In this document: positions 27,564-35,854 of the stretch, one piece after another
Layout of the letters: each line of letters begins with the position of its first letter
Numbering within the stretch: position 1 is the first letter of the stretch
NCBI GenBank assembly: GCA_944324915.1
Contig: CALUYD010000003.1
Location: 60,971 to 124,970, forward strand
Source: Candidatus Gastranaerophilales bacterium
GTDB taxonomy: Bacteria; Cyanobacteriota; Vampirovibrionia; Gastranaerophilales; Gastranaerophilaceae
Reading direction: 5' to 3'
Length of the DNA stretch: 64,000 nucleotides
Program-made: the position numbers and the translations under genes
The notes under the pieces: model-generated
What the model was told of the DNA's origin: nothing
Database searches by the model: none
The model's input: only the letters and a program-made list of their open reading frames with translations

Positions 27564-28046
27564 TTATGCAAAGTAAGCAATAATATTATTAAAATTATGA
27601 ACAGTTAAAGAAACTGCAATACCTAAAAGCATGCCGCAAAAAACTTCCAAAGGAGTATGACCTAAAAGCTCTTTTAAAACCGCATAAGGTTTTACTTCCT
27701 GATTTTTTTGGACAAATTCATCAACAAGCCTATTCAATGTAGCTGCCGTTTTACCTGCTGCACGGCGAAGTCCTGCTGCATCTTGCATAATCACAAGAGA
27801 AAAGCCGATTGATACTGCAAATAACATGGAATTAATTCCTTCAATTAAAGCAACCGAAGTTGATAAACCTATAACACCTGCCGTATGAGATGAAGGCATA
27901 CCTCCTGTTGTAGTAAAAATTTTAAAATTAATTTTTTTATGAGTGCAAATATATATAACAACTTTTATAAATTGTGCTATAAAAGTACCTGCAAGACCTG
28001 CAAATATAGCCTCAAACCCCGTATTATAAAATTGAAATTCTCCCAC
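27564..28046 (-). CDS. Divergent PAP2-family membrane protein (DUF212/YuiD type)
   Basis: 160 residues with several membrane helices. The family motifs are TTGGMPSSHTAGVIGLST near 46, a QDAAGLRRAAGKTAATLN stretch near 88, and GHTPLEVFCGMLLGI near 130. The family occurs in Firmicutes, cyanobacteria and plants and is distantly related to acid phosphatase/PAP2 enzymes. Here it overlaps the polyprenyl synthase by 1 base, so a role in polyprenyl or lipid phosphate metabolism is plausible but inferred. Confidence 0.88.
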   Translation of the reverse strand: MGEFQFYNTGFEAIFAGLAGTFIAQFIKVVIYICTHKKINFKIFTTTGGMPSSHTAGVIGLSTSVALIEGINSMLFAVSIGFSLVIMQDAAGLRRAAGKTAATLNRLVDEFVQKNQEVKPYAVLKELLGHTPLEVFCGMLLGIAVSLTVHNFNNIIAYFA

Positions 28047-28933
28047 TAGTTATTTATCCTTTTATTTAATAATTCGTATATCTCATCAAAAACATCGGAT
28101 TTTATATCCAACTTCATTAGTATATCATAATTTTCTTTTACCAAGTTATTAAAAATATTTTTAGCTCCATCAATACCATAAGCACTGACATAGGTTAATT
28201 TATGAACATTTGCATCTTTTCCTGCGGTTTTACCAAGCTCTTGAGTTGTTAGAGTGCAATCTATAATATCATCATAAATCTGAAACAATACCCCAAAATT
28301 ATCAGCATATTTTTCAATATTTTTCATAATTTTATCATTTACCTGTGCTAATTTAGCGGCAATAAGCATAGAACACTTAAACAAAGCGCCTGTTTTATAT
28401 TTATGAATATATTTTAAATTCTCAATATCAATTTTTTTATTTTCCGCTTCAATATCAGCCACTTGACCTGCAACGATGCCTTGAGCGCCGGCTGTTTTTA
28501 AATATTCGTCCAAAATATCCAAAATAACATCAGATGGAAAATTCTTTAATTTATCAATGATTAATTTTGCGCCGAAAGATATTAAGGCATCTCCCGCTAA
28601 AACTGCAATAGCTTCGCCAAAAACTTTATGGTTTGTCGGCTTTCCGCGTCTTAAATCGTCATTATCCATACAAGGTAAATCATCATGAATAAGGCTATAA
28701 GCATGCATTATCTCCATAGAGCATGCCAGTGGCATTGCAATTTCATAGTCAATACCAAATTTTTTTGCTATTTCAAGACACATTATTGCCCTTAACCTTT
28801 TGCCGTCTAATAGCGTGGTATATGCCATTGAATCCCATATAACTGATGAATATGAGGAATTTTTCTTGTATTCTTCAAAATATTTTTCTAAATTTTGTTG
28901 AATTATCTTTTTATATTCTAAAATATTCATCAT
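28046..28933 (-). CDS. Polyprenyl (farnesyl/geranylgeranyl) diphosphate synthase
   Basis: 295 residues, all-helical isoprenoid chain-elongating enzyme. The first Asp-rich motif is DDLPCMDNDD (84-93), followed by RRGKPTNHKVFGEA. The second is DDIID near 225. The two-residue insertion in the first motif (DDxxxxD) is usual for bacterial FPP synthases (IspA) and GGPP synthases (CrtE). Product length cannot be fixed. It overlaps rsgA by 4 bases (ATGA). Confidence 0.92.
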   Translation of the reverse strand: MMNILEYKKIIQQNLEKYFEEYKKNSSYSSVIWDSMAYTTLLDGKRLRAIMCLEIAKKFGIDYEIAMPLACSMEIMHAYSLIHDDLPCMDNDDLRRGKPTNHKVFGEAIAVLAGDALISFGAKLIIDKLKNFPSDVILDILDEYLKTAGAQGIVAGQVADIEAENKKIDIENLKYIHKYKTGALFKCSMLIAAKLAQVNDKIMKNIEKYADNFGVLFQIYDDIIDCTLTTQELGKTAGKDANVHKLTYVSAYGIDGAKNIFNNLVKENYDILMKLDIKSDVFDEIYELLNKRINN

Positions 28934-29925
28934 TCGTAATCCTTAATTTGTTGTTTTGTTGTATTTCTTGATAGTTCACGTTTTCTTTTTGAAATTTTTG
29001 TTTGTAATTTATTTCCTGTATTTTTATTTAAAGCCTCATTTTTAATGCTTCTTTTTGAAATCAGGTTTTTATATTCTAAAGATTCACTCAAAAATAACAG
29101 ATAGCTTTCATATCTTTTTTTATCGATTTTGTCTAAATTTTTAACAACATTGCACGAAAAATCATCCAAATTATTATGCATGCAATCTGAATATTTGCAA
29201 TCATGCGCAAAAACTTTAATATCATCAAATAACTCAAGCAATTTATCAGGCAATAAAAAATCAAATTTCAAACAAGAAAACCCCGGGGTATCAGCTATTT
29301 TAAAACCTCTGCAATCTATTATTTCACAATGTCTTGTAGTGTGGCATCCTCGTTGTGTTTTTTTAGAAACTTCTCCTGTTTTGATATTAATTTCAGAATT
29401 AAAAGCATTTAATAATGTCGATTTACCGACTCCGCTCATGCCACACAAAACTATTGTTTTATTTTGAATAAAGTCATGCAATTCTTCTAAATCTAATTTA
29501 TCTTTTGCGCTAATAAAAAATAACTTATAGCCAAGTTTTTCATATATAGATATAATCTTTGCTTTTTTATCGCTTAAATCTTCAATCAAATCTTCTTTAT
29601 TAAAGCATATAGCGCAATCTATATTGTTATATTTTAAATAAGTTAAATAACGATTTAATTGAATTAAATCAAGCTCCGGTTCTTTTAGCGCACAAACAAC
29701 CAAGGCGCAATCAATATTAGAAATTTTAGGACGATTAAGAGAATTTTTTCTATCCAAAAGAGAAGATATAAAATTATTATCTTCACTTAATTCAACAAAA
29801 TCGCCAACTTTAATGTCAATTTTTTGCTTTTTTAAAATATCGCGCAGCTTGCAAGTAAAACTCTCATGTTCAAAGTTCTTAACATAATAAAAATCCGAAT
29901 GTATTTTATATACTTGCGCTTGCAT
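28930..29925 (-). CDS. rsgA: Small ribosomal subunit biogenesis GTPase RsgA
   Basis: 331 residues: OB fold, permuted GTPase, zinc domain. Visible motifs are NKEDL (G4) near 120, GMSGVGKSTLLNAF (G1) near 161, DTPGFS (G3), and the C-terminal zinc ligands CKYSDCMHN. The basic tail after residue 300 is longer than in E. coli. It acts in 30S maturation. It heads the rsgA-polyprenyl synthase-PAP2 operon and is divergent from accD. Confidence 0.95.
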   Translation of the reverse strand: MQAQVYKIHSDFYYVKNFEHESFTCKLRDILKKQKIDIKVGDFVELSEDNNFISSLLDRKNSLNRPKISNIDCALVVCALKEPELDLIQLNRYLTYLKYNNIDCAICFNKEDLIEDLSDKKAKIISIYEKLGYKLFFISAKDKLDLEELHDFIQNKTIVLCGMSGVGKSTLLNAFNSEINIKTGEVSKKTQRGCHTTRHCEIIDCRGFKIADTPGFSCLKFDFLLPDKLLELFDDIKVFAHDCKYSDCMHNNLDDFSCNVVKNLDKIDKKRYESYLLFLSESLEYKNLISKRSIKNEALNKNTGNKLQTKISKRKRELSRNTTKQQIKDYE

Positions 29926-29964
29926 AGTTTTATAATAGATAAAAAGTTAAGGTTTAGCAATGTG

Positions 29965-29994
29965 TTGTGTTGATTTTTTATTTTGTAATATAAT
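29965..29994 (+). promoter_or_regulatory. Probable promoter of accD-accA
   Basis: TTGTGT at 29965-29970 and a perfect TATAAT at 29989-29994 are separated by 18 bases. They lie 32 bases before the accD start in the divergent rsgA/accD gap. Confidence 0.6.
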
Positions 29995-30025
29995 TAAATT
30001 AAATTATTTGGTGAGGATATTATTT

Positions 30026-30892
30026 ATGACGTTAACCGATTGGTTTAATAAGAGGAAAATGCAGCAAATTGCCGCAAGAGATACAGATATTCACATAGAT
30101 GATTCAATAGGTAAACTATGGACTCTATGCTACAATTGCTCAGCACAATTACCGAAAAAAGACCTTGAAAACAATAAAATGGTATGCCCAAACTGTGATT
30201 ATCACTTTAGAATAGGTGCTAAAGAAAGAATTAAATTAATAGCAGATGAAAATACATTCACTGAAATGTATACAAATATAAAACCATGCGATCCATTGAA
30301 TTTCGTTGATACACAAAGCTATAAAACACGTCAAGAACAAGCACATGAAAAATCAGGGCTTGATGATGCGGTTGTAGTTGGAACATGCGAAATAGACGGA
30401 CAAAAAACAGCAATTGCCGTTATGGATTTTGACTATATGGGCGGTTCAATGGGTTCTGTTGTTGGTGAAAAAATAACTAGAATTTTAGAATATGCTCTTG
30501 AAAAAAGACTTCCTTCAATTGTTTTTACTTCATCGGGCGGAGCAAGAATGCAAGAGAGCGCTCTTAGCTTAATGCAAATGGCAAAAACAAGTTGTGCCGT
30601 TGCAAAGTTAAATGAAGCAAAATTGTTATATATAACCGTACTATGTGAACCGACATTTGGCGGTGTTACAGCATCATTTGGTACAATTGGAGATATAATT
30701 ATCGCAGAAAAAGGCGCTCGTATTGGTTTTGCAGGAAGAAGAGTAATTGAACAAACAATTAGACAAAAACTGCCTGCCGACTTCCAAACAGCAGAATACT
30801 TACTAAAATGCGGACAAATCGACTTTATAGTAGAGAGAAAAGATATGAAAGAAAAACTTTCAAAATTAATCTCTCTCCATGCCAGAAAATAA
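30026..30892 (+). CDS. accD: Acetyl-CoA carboxylase carboxyltransferase subunit beta
   Basis: 288 residues from the ATG at 30026, about 8 bases after GTGAGG; an earlier Met at 29960 would overlap the promoter. Zinc ligands CYNC and CPNC lie at about 37-59. The carboxyltransferase core has DFDYMGGSMGSVVGEKI and SSGGARMQESALSL. Together with AccA it transfers CO2 from biotin to acetyl-CoA, the first step of fatty acid synthesis. accA follows 10 bases later. Confidence 0.96.
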   Translation: MTLTDWFNKRKMQQIAARDTDIHIDDSIGKLWTLCYNCSAQLPKKDLENNKMVCPNCDYHFRIGAKERIKLIADENTFTEMYTNIKPCDPLNFVDTQSYKTRQEQAHEKSGLDDAVVVGTCEIDGQKTAIAVMDFDYMGGSMGSVVGEKITRILEYALEKRLPSIVFTSSGGARMQESALSLMQMAKTSCAVAKLNEAKLLYITVLCEPTFGGVTASFGTIGDIIIAEKGARIGFAGRRVIEQTIRQKLPADFQTAEYLLKCGQIDFIVERKDMKEKLSKLISLHARK

Positions 30893-30902
30893 GGAAATCA
30901 AG

Positions 30903-31874
30903 ATGAGCAATCAAGATAAAAAAATACAAATATTGGATTTTGAAAAGCCTATCTATGCAATGCAAGATAAAATTGATGAGCTTAAAAGAACAAGTTCCGA
31001 CACACAAATAAACTACGATAACGGTATTAAAACATTGGAAGAACAAACTGAAATGTATAAAAAAGAATTGTATGAAAAGCTGGAGCCATATCAAAAACTG
31101 CAAATTGCAAGACATCCGCAAAGACCAAATTTTATGGATTATGTTCATTATATGTGTGATGACTTTATAGAATTACACGGAGATAGACACGGCTATGACG
31201 ATAAAGCAATTGCAGGCGGACTTGCAAAAATTGGCGGAAGAAACGTCGTATTAATCGGCACAGTAAAAGGTAAATCCACAAAAGAAAATCTTGAATGCAA
31301 TTTTGGCATGCCGCAACCGCAAGGATATAGAAAAGCGCTACGTTTATTTGAACATGCCAATAGATTTGATTTACCTATAATAACTTTAATCGATACAATG
31401 GGAGCGTATCCTGGAATGCTCGCTGAAGAAGCAGGACAAGGTGAAGCTATTGCATATAACTTAAAAGAAATGGCTAAATTAGGTGTACCTATTATAGCAG
31501 TTATTACAGGTGAAGGCTGCTCCGGTGGTGCTTTAGGTTTAGCTGTTGCAAATAAAGTTATGGTGTTAGAACATGCTTACTATACTGTAATATCACCTGA
31601 GGGTTGCGCTTCAATTTTATGGAAAGATGCTTCTATGGCAAAAGTTGCAACAGATGCACTAAAAATCACGGGAGAAGATTTATTAGAGCTTGGAATTATT
31701 GATGAAGTTGTCAAAGAACCAATAGGTGGAGCTCATTATAACGCAGAAGAAATGTCAGCAAATCTAAAAAAATCTCTGTTAAAATCTTTAGAAGAATTTG
31801 ACAAAATGTCTGCAGATGAATTAAGAGCTCATCGTTATTCAAAATTCAGACACATGGGAGTTTTTGCTCAGTAA
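30903..31874 (+). CDS. accA: Acetyl-CoA carboxylase carboxyltransferase subunit alpha
   Basis: 323 residues from the ATG at 30903 (AAGGA 9 bases upstream, overlapping the accD stop). Family marks are LDFEKPIYAMQDKI, RHPQRPNFMDYV, ELHGDRHGYDDKAI, a DTMGAYPGMLAEE segment and GEGCSGGALGLAVA. It forms the AccA2D2 heterotetramer with the preceding gene. It lies 45 bases ahead of fliP on the same strand, with no obvious terminator between them. Confidence 0.97.
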   Translation: MSNQDKKIQILDFEKPIYAMQDKIDELKRTSSDTQINYDNGIKTLEEQTEMYKKELYEKLEPYQKLQIARHPQRPNFMDYVHYMCDDFIELHGDRHGYDDKAIAGGLAKIGGRNVVLIGTVKGKSTKENLECNFGMPQPQGYRKALRLFEHANRFDLPIITLIDTMGAYPGMLAEEAGQGEAIAYNLKEMAKLGVPIIAVITGEGCSGGALGLAVANKVMVLEHAYYTVISPEGCASILWKDASMAKVATDALKITGEDLLELGIIDEVVKEPIGGAHYNAEEMSANLKKSLLKSLEEFDKMSADELRAHRYSKFRHMGVFAQ

Positions 31875-31919
31875 ATAACATATTTTTGGTTGAGATAGAA
31901 TTATATTAGATGGATAAAA

Positions 31920-32675
31920 ATGATTAAAAAATTTAAAAAAATACTAGGGTTATTGGGTCTATATATACTTGCAACACCAATGACCCATGCGGCTATAAGT
32001 TTGCCAAATATAAATATTAGCATGCAAAATGCATCAACGCCGCAAGAATTCACTCAAGGTGTACAAGTTTTAATTATGCTTACAATATTAACGCTTGCAC
32101 CAAGCATAATTATTATGACTACGGCATTTATAAGAATAGTTATAGTATTATCTTTAACCAGACAAGCAATAGGTACAGCAAGTTTACCGCCTAATCAAGT
32201 AATAGTAGGATTAGCTTTAATACTAACATTTTTTGTAATGTCGCCTACTTTTTCAAAAATAAATGAAACAGCATATCAACCATATATGAAAAATATGATT
32301 ACCCAGCAACAAGCTCTTGACAACGCTCTTGTTCCTATGAGAGATTTTATGTTTAAACAAACACATGAATCAGAGCTTGCATTATTTGTTAAACTTGCAA
32401 AAATTCAAAAACCAAAAAATAAAAATGATGTTCCGACTTATGTTTTAATACCGTCATTTGTATTATCAGAATTAAAAACAGCATTTAAAATAGGTTTTGT
32501 AATATTTTTACCATTTTTAGTTATAGATTTAGTTGTCGCATCAATTCTTGTATCTATGGGTATGATGTTTTTACCTCCTACAACCATTGCAATGCCATTT
32601 AAATTAATTATGTTTGTCATGGTTGACGGTTGGTTTTTAATTACAAAATCATTAATAGAAGGTTTTGCAACGTAG
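31920..32675 (+). CDS. fliP: Flagellar type III export protein FliP
   Basis: 251 residues with a cleavable signal peptide (ending PMTHAA), usual for FliP, then four membrane helices. The signature TTAFIRIVIVLSLTRQAIG follows the first helix, and KIGFVIFLPFLVIDLVVASILVSMGM is split near the C-terminal helices. It forms the FliPQR gate of the flagellar export apparatus. It is the first of four contiguous export genes. Confidence 0.96.
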   Translation: MIKKFKKILGLLGLYILATPMTHAAISLPNINISMQNASTPQEFTQGVQVLIMLTILTLAPSIIIMTTAFIRIVIVLSLTRQAIGTASLPPNQVIVGLALILTFFVMSPTFSKINETAYQPYMKNMITQQQALDNALVPMRDFMFKQTHESELALFVKLAKIQKPKNKNDVPTYVLIPSFVLSELKTAFKIGFVIFLPFLVIDLVVASILVSMGMMFLPPTTIAMPFKLIMFVMVDGWFLITKSLIEGFAT

Positions 32676-32684
32676 AGGTAGAAT

Positions 32685-32954
32685 ATGGATGAAGCAATAT
32701 TTTTAACAATGTTTCAAAAAGCAATATTTTTAACCATGGTAATAGGTGCTCCTATTTTGCTATCAGCTATCGTGGTTGGTCTTGCAATAAGCATTATTCA
32801 ATCAGTTACACAAATTCAAGAGCAAACATTGACTTTTGTACCTAAAATATTCGCAGCACTATTAGTTTTAATAGTATCTGCTCCTTGGATGATTGATATG
32901 TTTACCACAACAACAAAAGAAATGTTTGAATATATAAAAGTTTTTATATCATAA
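32685..32954 (+). CDS. fliQ: Flagellar type III export protein FliQ
   Basis: 89 residues, two membrane helices. The family segment GLAISIIQSVTQIQEQTLTF is clear. An AGAGGT site precedes the ATG. It lies 9 bases after fliP. It is part of the FliPQR export gate. Confidence 0.95.
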   Translation: MDEAIFLTMFQKAIFLTMVIGAPILLSAIVVGLAISIIQSVTQIQEQTLTFVPKIFAALLVLIVSAPWMIDMFTTTTKEMFEYIKVFIS

Positions 32955-32966
32955 TTCGGATAAAAA

Positions 32967-33758
32967 ATGACACAAGCGCCTAATCTATTAAACTTATTAT
33001 CGCCATATAACATAGTAATATACATGCTTGTTTTTACAAGATTATCCGGCATGATACAAACTGCGCCTTTTTTTTCTACAATTCAAGCTCCAACCATGAC
33101 AAAATTATGGTTTAGTGCATTATGCGCCTTTATAATGTATCCTTTGGTATTTGCATCAAAAAATTACATAATGCCAAGGAATATGACTGAATTTTTATTT
33201 TTAATTGCATTTGAGTTTTTAATAGGATATTTAATAGGTTTTGTTGCTAATTTAATTCTTGAAGGTGTCAGAATGGCAGGTAATATTTTTTCAATTCAAA
33301 TGGCGTTATCTATGTCAGAAGCACTTGATCCTGCAACAGGAATAAGCTCAAATGAATTATCAAGAATTTATATTTATCTTACAACTTTAATATTTTTAGC
33401 AACAGGAGCATATCAATTACTATTTATGGCGGTATTTGGAAGTTTTAGCTCACTTCCCATAGGCAATTTTCCGTTTTTTGATTCACAAACGATAGGTTCA
33501 CTTTTAATTTTATTTGCTCAAATATTTAAAATTGCATTTGGAGTATCTCTGCCAATATTTTCAGTATTATTAATATCTGATATATTACTTGGCATGATGA
33601 GCAAAATGATGCCACAAATGAATATATACATGGTTGCTATTCCTGTTAAAATTTATATAGGATTATTTTTAATTCTGGCATTTTTAAGTGCCACAAATGT
33701 ATATCTGCAAGGAGTAATAAAAAACTACATGGAGGCACTAAGCCTCATATTCACGTAA
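32967..33758 (+). CDS. fliR: Flagellar type III export protein FliR
   Basis: 263 residues, about six membrane helices. VFTRLSGMIQTAPFFS at the start and a GFVANLILEGVRMAGNIFS segment near 95 are family features. It completes the FliPQR gate. It begins 12 bases after fliQ and ends 3 bases before flhB. Confidence 0.94.
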   Translation: MTQAPNLLNLLSPYNIVIYMLVFTRLSGMIQTAPFFSTIQAPTMTKLWFSALCAFIMYPLVFASKNYIMPRNMTEFLFLIAFEFLIGYLIGFVANLILEGVRMAGNIFSIQMALSMSEALDPATGISSNELSRIYIYLTTLIFLATGAYQLLFMAVFGSFSSLPIGNFPFFDSQTIGSLLILFAQIFKIAFGVSLPIFSVLLISDILLGMMSKMMPQMNIYMVAIPVKIYIGLFLILAFLSATNVYLQGVIKNYMEALSLIFT

Positions 33759-33761
33759 TCT

Positions 33762-34838
33762 ATGGCAAACGATCAAAACGAAAAAACCGAAGAAGCCACC
33801 CCCAAGCGGAAGCAGAAGGAGCGAGAAAAAGGTCATATAGCAAAGAGTCAGGATTTTACCGCGTCGTTAATGCTGACACTTGGTGTTGGATTAATGTTTG
33901 CTATGGGTAAAGATATGTATAACAAATTAAGCTCTATGCTTACATCCACCCTTGGAGAATTAAATCCAAACAGTATTTCTGATAATGACGCAATTTCAAT
34001 ATTAGCCCCATTTATATCAGATTATGCACAAATCACATTTTTATTCTTTGCATTTCTTGCTATTGGAGCAATTGTAATTATAAGATTACAAACAGGAGCT
34101 CTTTTTGCAAAAGAAGCCCTCAAGCCAAATTTTCAAAGATTATCACCGTCAAACGCAATAAAATCATTAATTGATAAAATAAACATTTTTAAGCCAAGGC
34201 AAATGGTTGAATTATTAAAATCTGTCGTAAAAACAATAGTTGTAGCTGCAGTTGGTTTTAATGTAATTATTAAAAGAAAAGATGATTTATTTGGTTTAAT
34301 AGGAGCTGACCCTGCCACAGGTTTTAGTGTAATGGGTTCAGTTATATTTGAATTATTGATGAGCTTGTGTATTCTTTTAATTATCATCGGTATTATCGAT
34401 AGATACTATCAAGTTTGGGAATACAATAAATCCATCAAAATGACAAAGCAAGAAGTTAAAGACGAATGGAAAAATATCGAAGGAGATCCAAAAATAAAAG
34501 GAAAAATCCGCTCTTTCCAAATGAAAATAATGCAACAAAAAATGATGACAAAAGTAAAAGATGCCGATGTAGTTGTAGTTAATCCTACACATTTTGCAGT
34601 AGCGCTTATGTATAATCCGGAAAAAGTCCCAGCTCCTGTTGTTGTAGCTAAAGGAGTTGATTATGTTGCATTCAAAATAAGAGAAATTGCAAAAAATAAC
34701 GGTATCCCGATTGTTGAAAATAAACCATTAGCAAGAAGTCTATATAAACTTGTTGAAGTTGATAACATTATTCCACAAGAATTATATACAGCAGTAGCTG
34801 AAATTCTTCACTATGTTTACACTCAAAAAGGAAGGTAG
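33762..34838 (+). CDS. flhB: Flagellar type III export switch protein FlhB
   Basis: 358 residues. The N-terminal EKTEEATPKRKQKEREKGHI and four membrane helices are followed by the cytoplasmic domain. The autocleavage motif NPTH is intact in VVNPTHFAVALMY, so substrate-specificity switching should work. It ends the fliPQR-flhB unit; flhA is separated from it by a minus-strand gene. Confidence 0.96.
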   Translation: MANDQNEKTEEATPKRKQKEREKGHIAKSQDFTASLMLTLGVGLMFAMGKDMYNKLSSMLTSTLGELNPNSISDNDAISILAPFISDYAQITFLFFAFLAIGAIVIIRLQTGALFAKEALKPNFQRLSPSNAIKSLIDKINIFKPRQMVELLKSVVKTIVVAAVGFNVIIKRKDDLFGLIGADPATGFSVMGSVIFELLMSLCILLIIIGIIDRYYQVWEYNKSIKMTKQEVKDEWKNIEGDPKIKGKIRSFQMKIMQQKMMTKVKDADVVVVNPTHFAVALMYNPEKVPAPVVVAKGVDYVAFKIREIAKNNGIPIVENKPLARSLYKLVEVDNIIPQELYTAVAEILHYVYTQKGR

Positions 34839-34839
34839 T

Positions 34840-35724
34840 TTATCTTCTATATTCTTTTTCGCCATTATCATGAACTGTTAAATATCTTCTACCGTCTTGA
34901 TGAAAATATTCAACGCTACCATTTGGATAAATTATTTGTTGCAAATTGCCTGATTTATCAAATTTTTTAACTCTGCCATCATCAAACACAAAGCCCAAAA
35001 TATTACCTTCAACATCTTGTGCAACTTTTACACCTTGTTTATAATCAGCAATATATGCCCTATCTCTAAAAGCAAATTCAACAGGGTCAAACAAAGGTTT
35101 AATTTTATCTTTATTTATATCAATTTCATTTATATTCTTATTTTCAACGACATAATTTTCTTGTATTTTTCTCCTTTCAATATCTCTTCTTAAGGCTTCT
35201 TTTGTAGCTTCAAGAGGAGGTACAGGATTTTTTAAAGAAATAGGTTCATAAACAATATCATCTTCTTTTGCTCCCATTAAATTACCTTTATGGGAATATC
35301 TTTTTTCGCTACCGTCAACATATATTTCGGTAATTGCATTTTTATCTTTTAAGCCGCCATTATCATAATCAATGCAAGTTAATCGAAATCTAAATCTATT
35401 CAATTCGCTATCAGATAAAACTAAAGCATTAGAATCGGTACCAAAAATATATCGAAATAATTCAGAAAAGAAATTTAGTCTATCAGAAGAAAACTTACAA
35501 AGAGAAGATAAGAATTTTTCATCTTTTTTCTTTTCTCTCAAAATAACTGCGTCTTGGTTTGTTGCAACAATAGCAGCCTTCCTTTTTTTAAATGTTAAAG
35601 GAAGAAATTCAACATCATCGCCTTTTTCTGATTTTATTGTTTTTATTGCAGTATTCACTTCTTGAGGAGTTCCTTGCAGTAAATATCTTCCCGAAAAACT
35701 TGTATTGTTAGTATTTAATCTCAT
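34840..35724 (-). CDS. Hypothetical tagged protein between flhB and flhA (SFSG motif)
   Basis: 294 residues from the ATG at 35724 (AAAGGAA site 7 bases upstream); an upstream reading from 35781 is less likely. No signal peptide. Residues 9-12 are SFSG after an Asn/Thr-rich start, the same placement as SFYG in the gene at 42620-43081. The C-terminal 70 residues contain YD/MORN-like strand repeats (DGRVKKFDKSGNLQQIIYPN, NGSVEYFHQDGRRYLTVHDN). It is antiparallel inside a flagellar block. It could be an exported structural or effector-like protein; function is unknown. Confidence 0.7.
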   Translation of the reverse strand: MRLNTNNTSFSGRYLLQGTPQEVNTAIKTIKSEKGDDVEFLPLTFKKRKAAIVATNQDAVILREKKKDEKFLSSLCKFSSDRLNFFSELFRYIFGTDSNALVLSDSELNRFRFRLTCIDYDNGGLKDKNAITEIYVDGSEKRYSHKGNLMGAKEDDIVYEPISLKNPVPPLEATKEALRRDIERRKIQENYVVENKNINEIDINKDKIKPLFDPVEFAFRDRAYIADYKQGVKVAQDVEGNILGFVFDDGRVKKFDKSGNLQQIIYPNGSVEYFHQDGRRYLTVHDNGEKEYRR

Positions 35725-35798
35725 AAAAAATTCCTTTCGCACTTTATCAAAAACACAAAAAAAATTTTTTTTGCTAAACATTAAAAATTGTATTATTT

Positions 35799-35828
35799 TT
35801 GACTTTAAACTTTTTTAAAATGTATAAT
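35799..35828 (+). promoter_or_regulatory. Consensus sigma-70-type promoter of the flhA operon
   Basis: TTGACT at 35799-35804 and TATAAT at 35823-35828 with an 18-base spacer. The expected start of transcription leaves a leader of roughly 20 bases before flhA. It is the best promoter match in the window. Confidence 0.8.
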
Positions 35829-35854
35829 ATGAACTAGGGAGAATTAGCTAGGTT

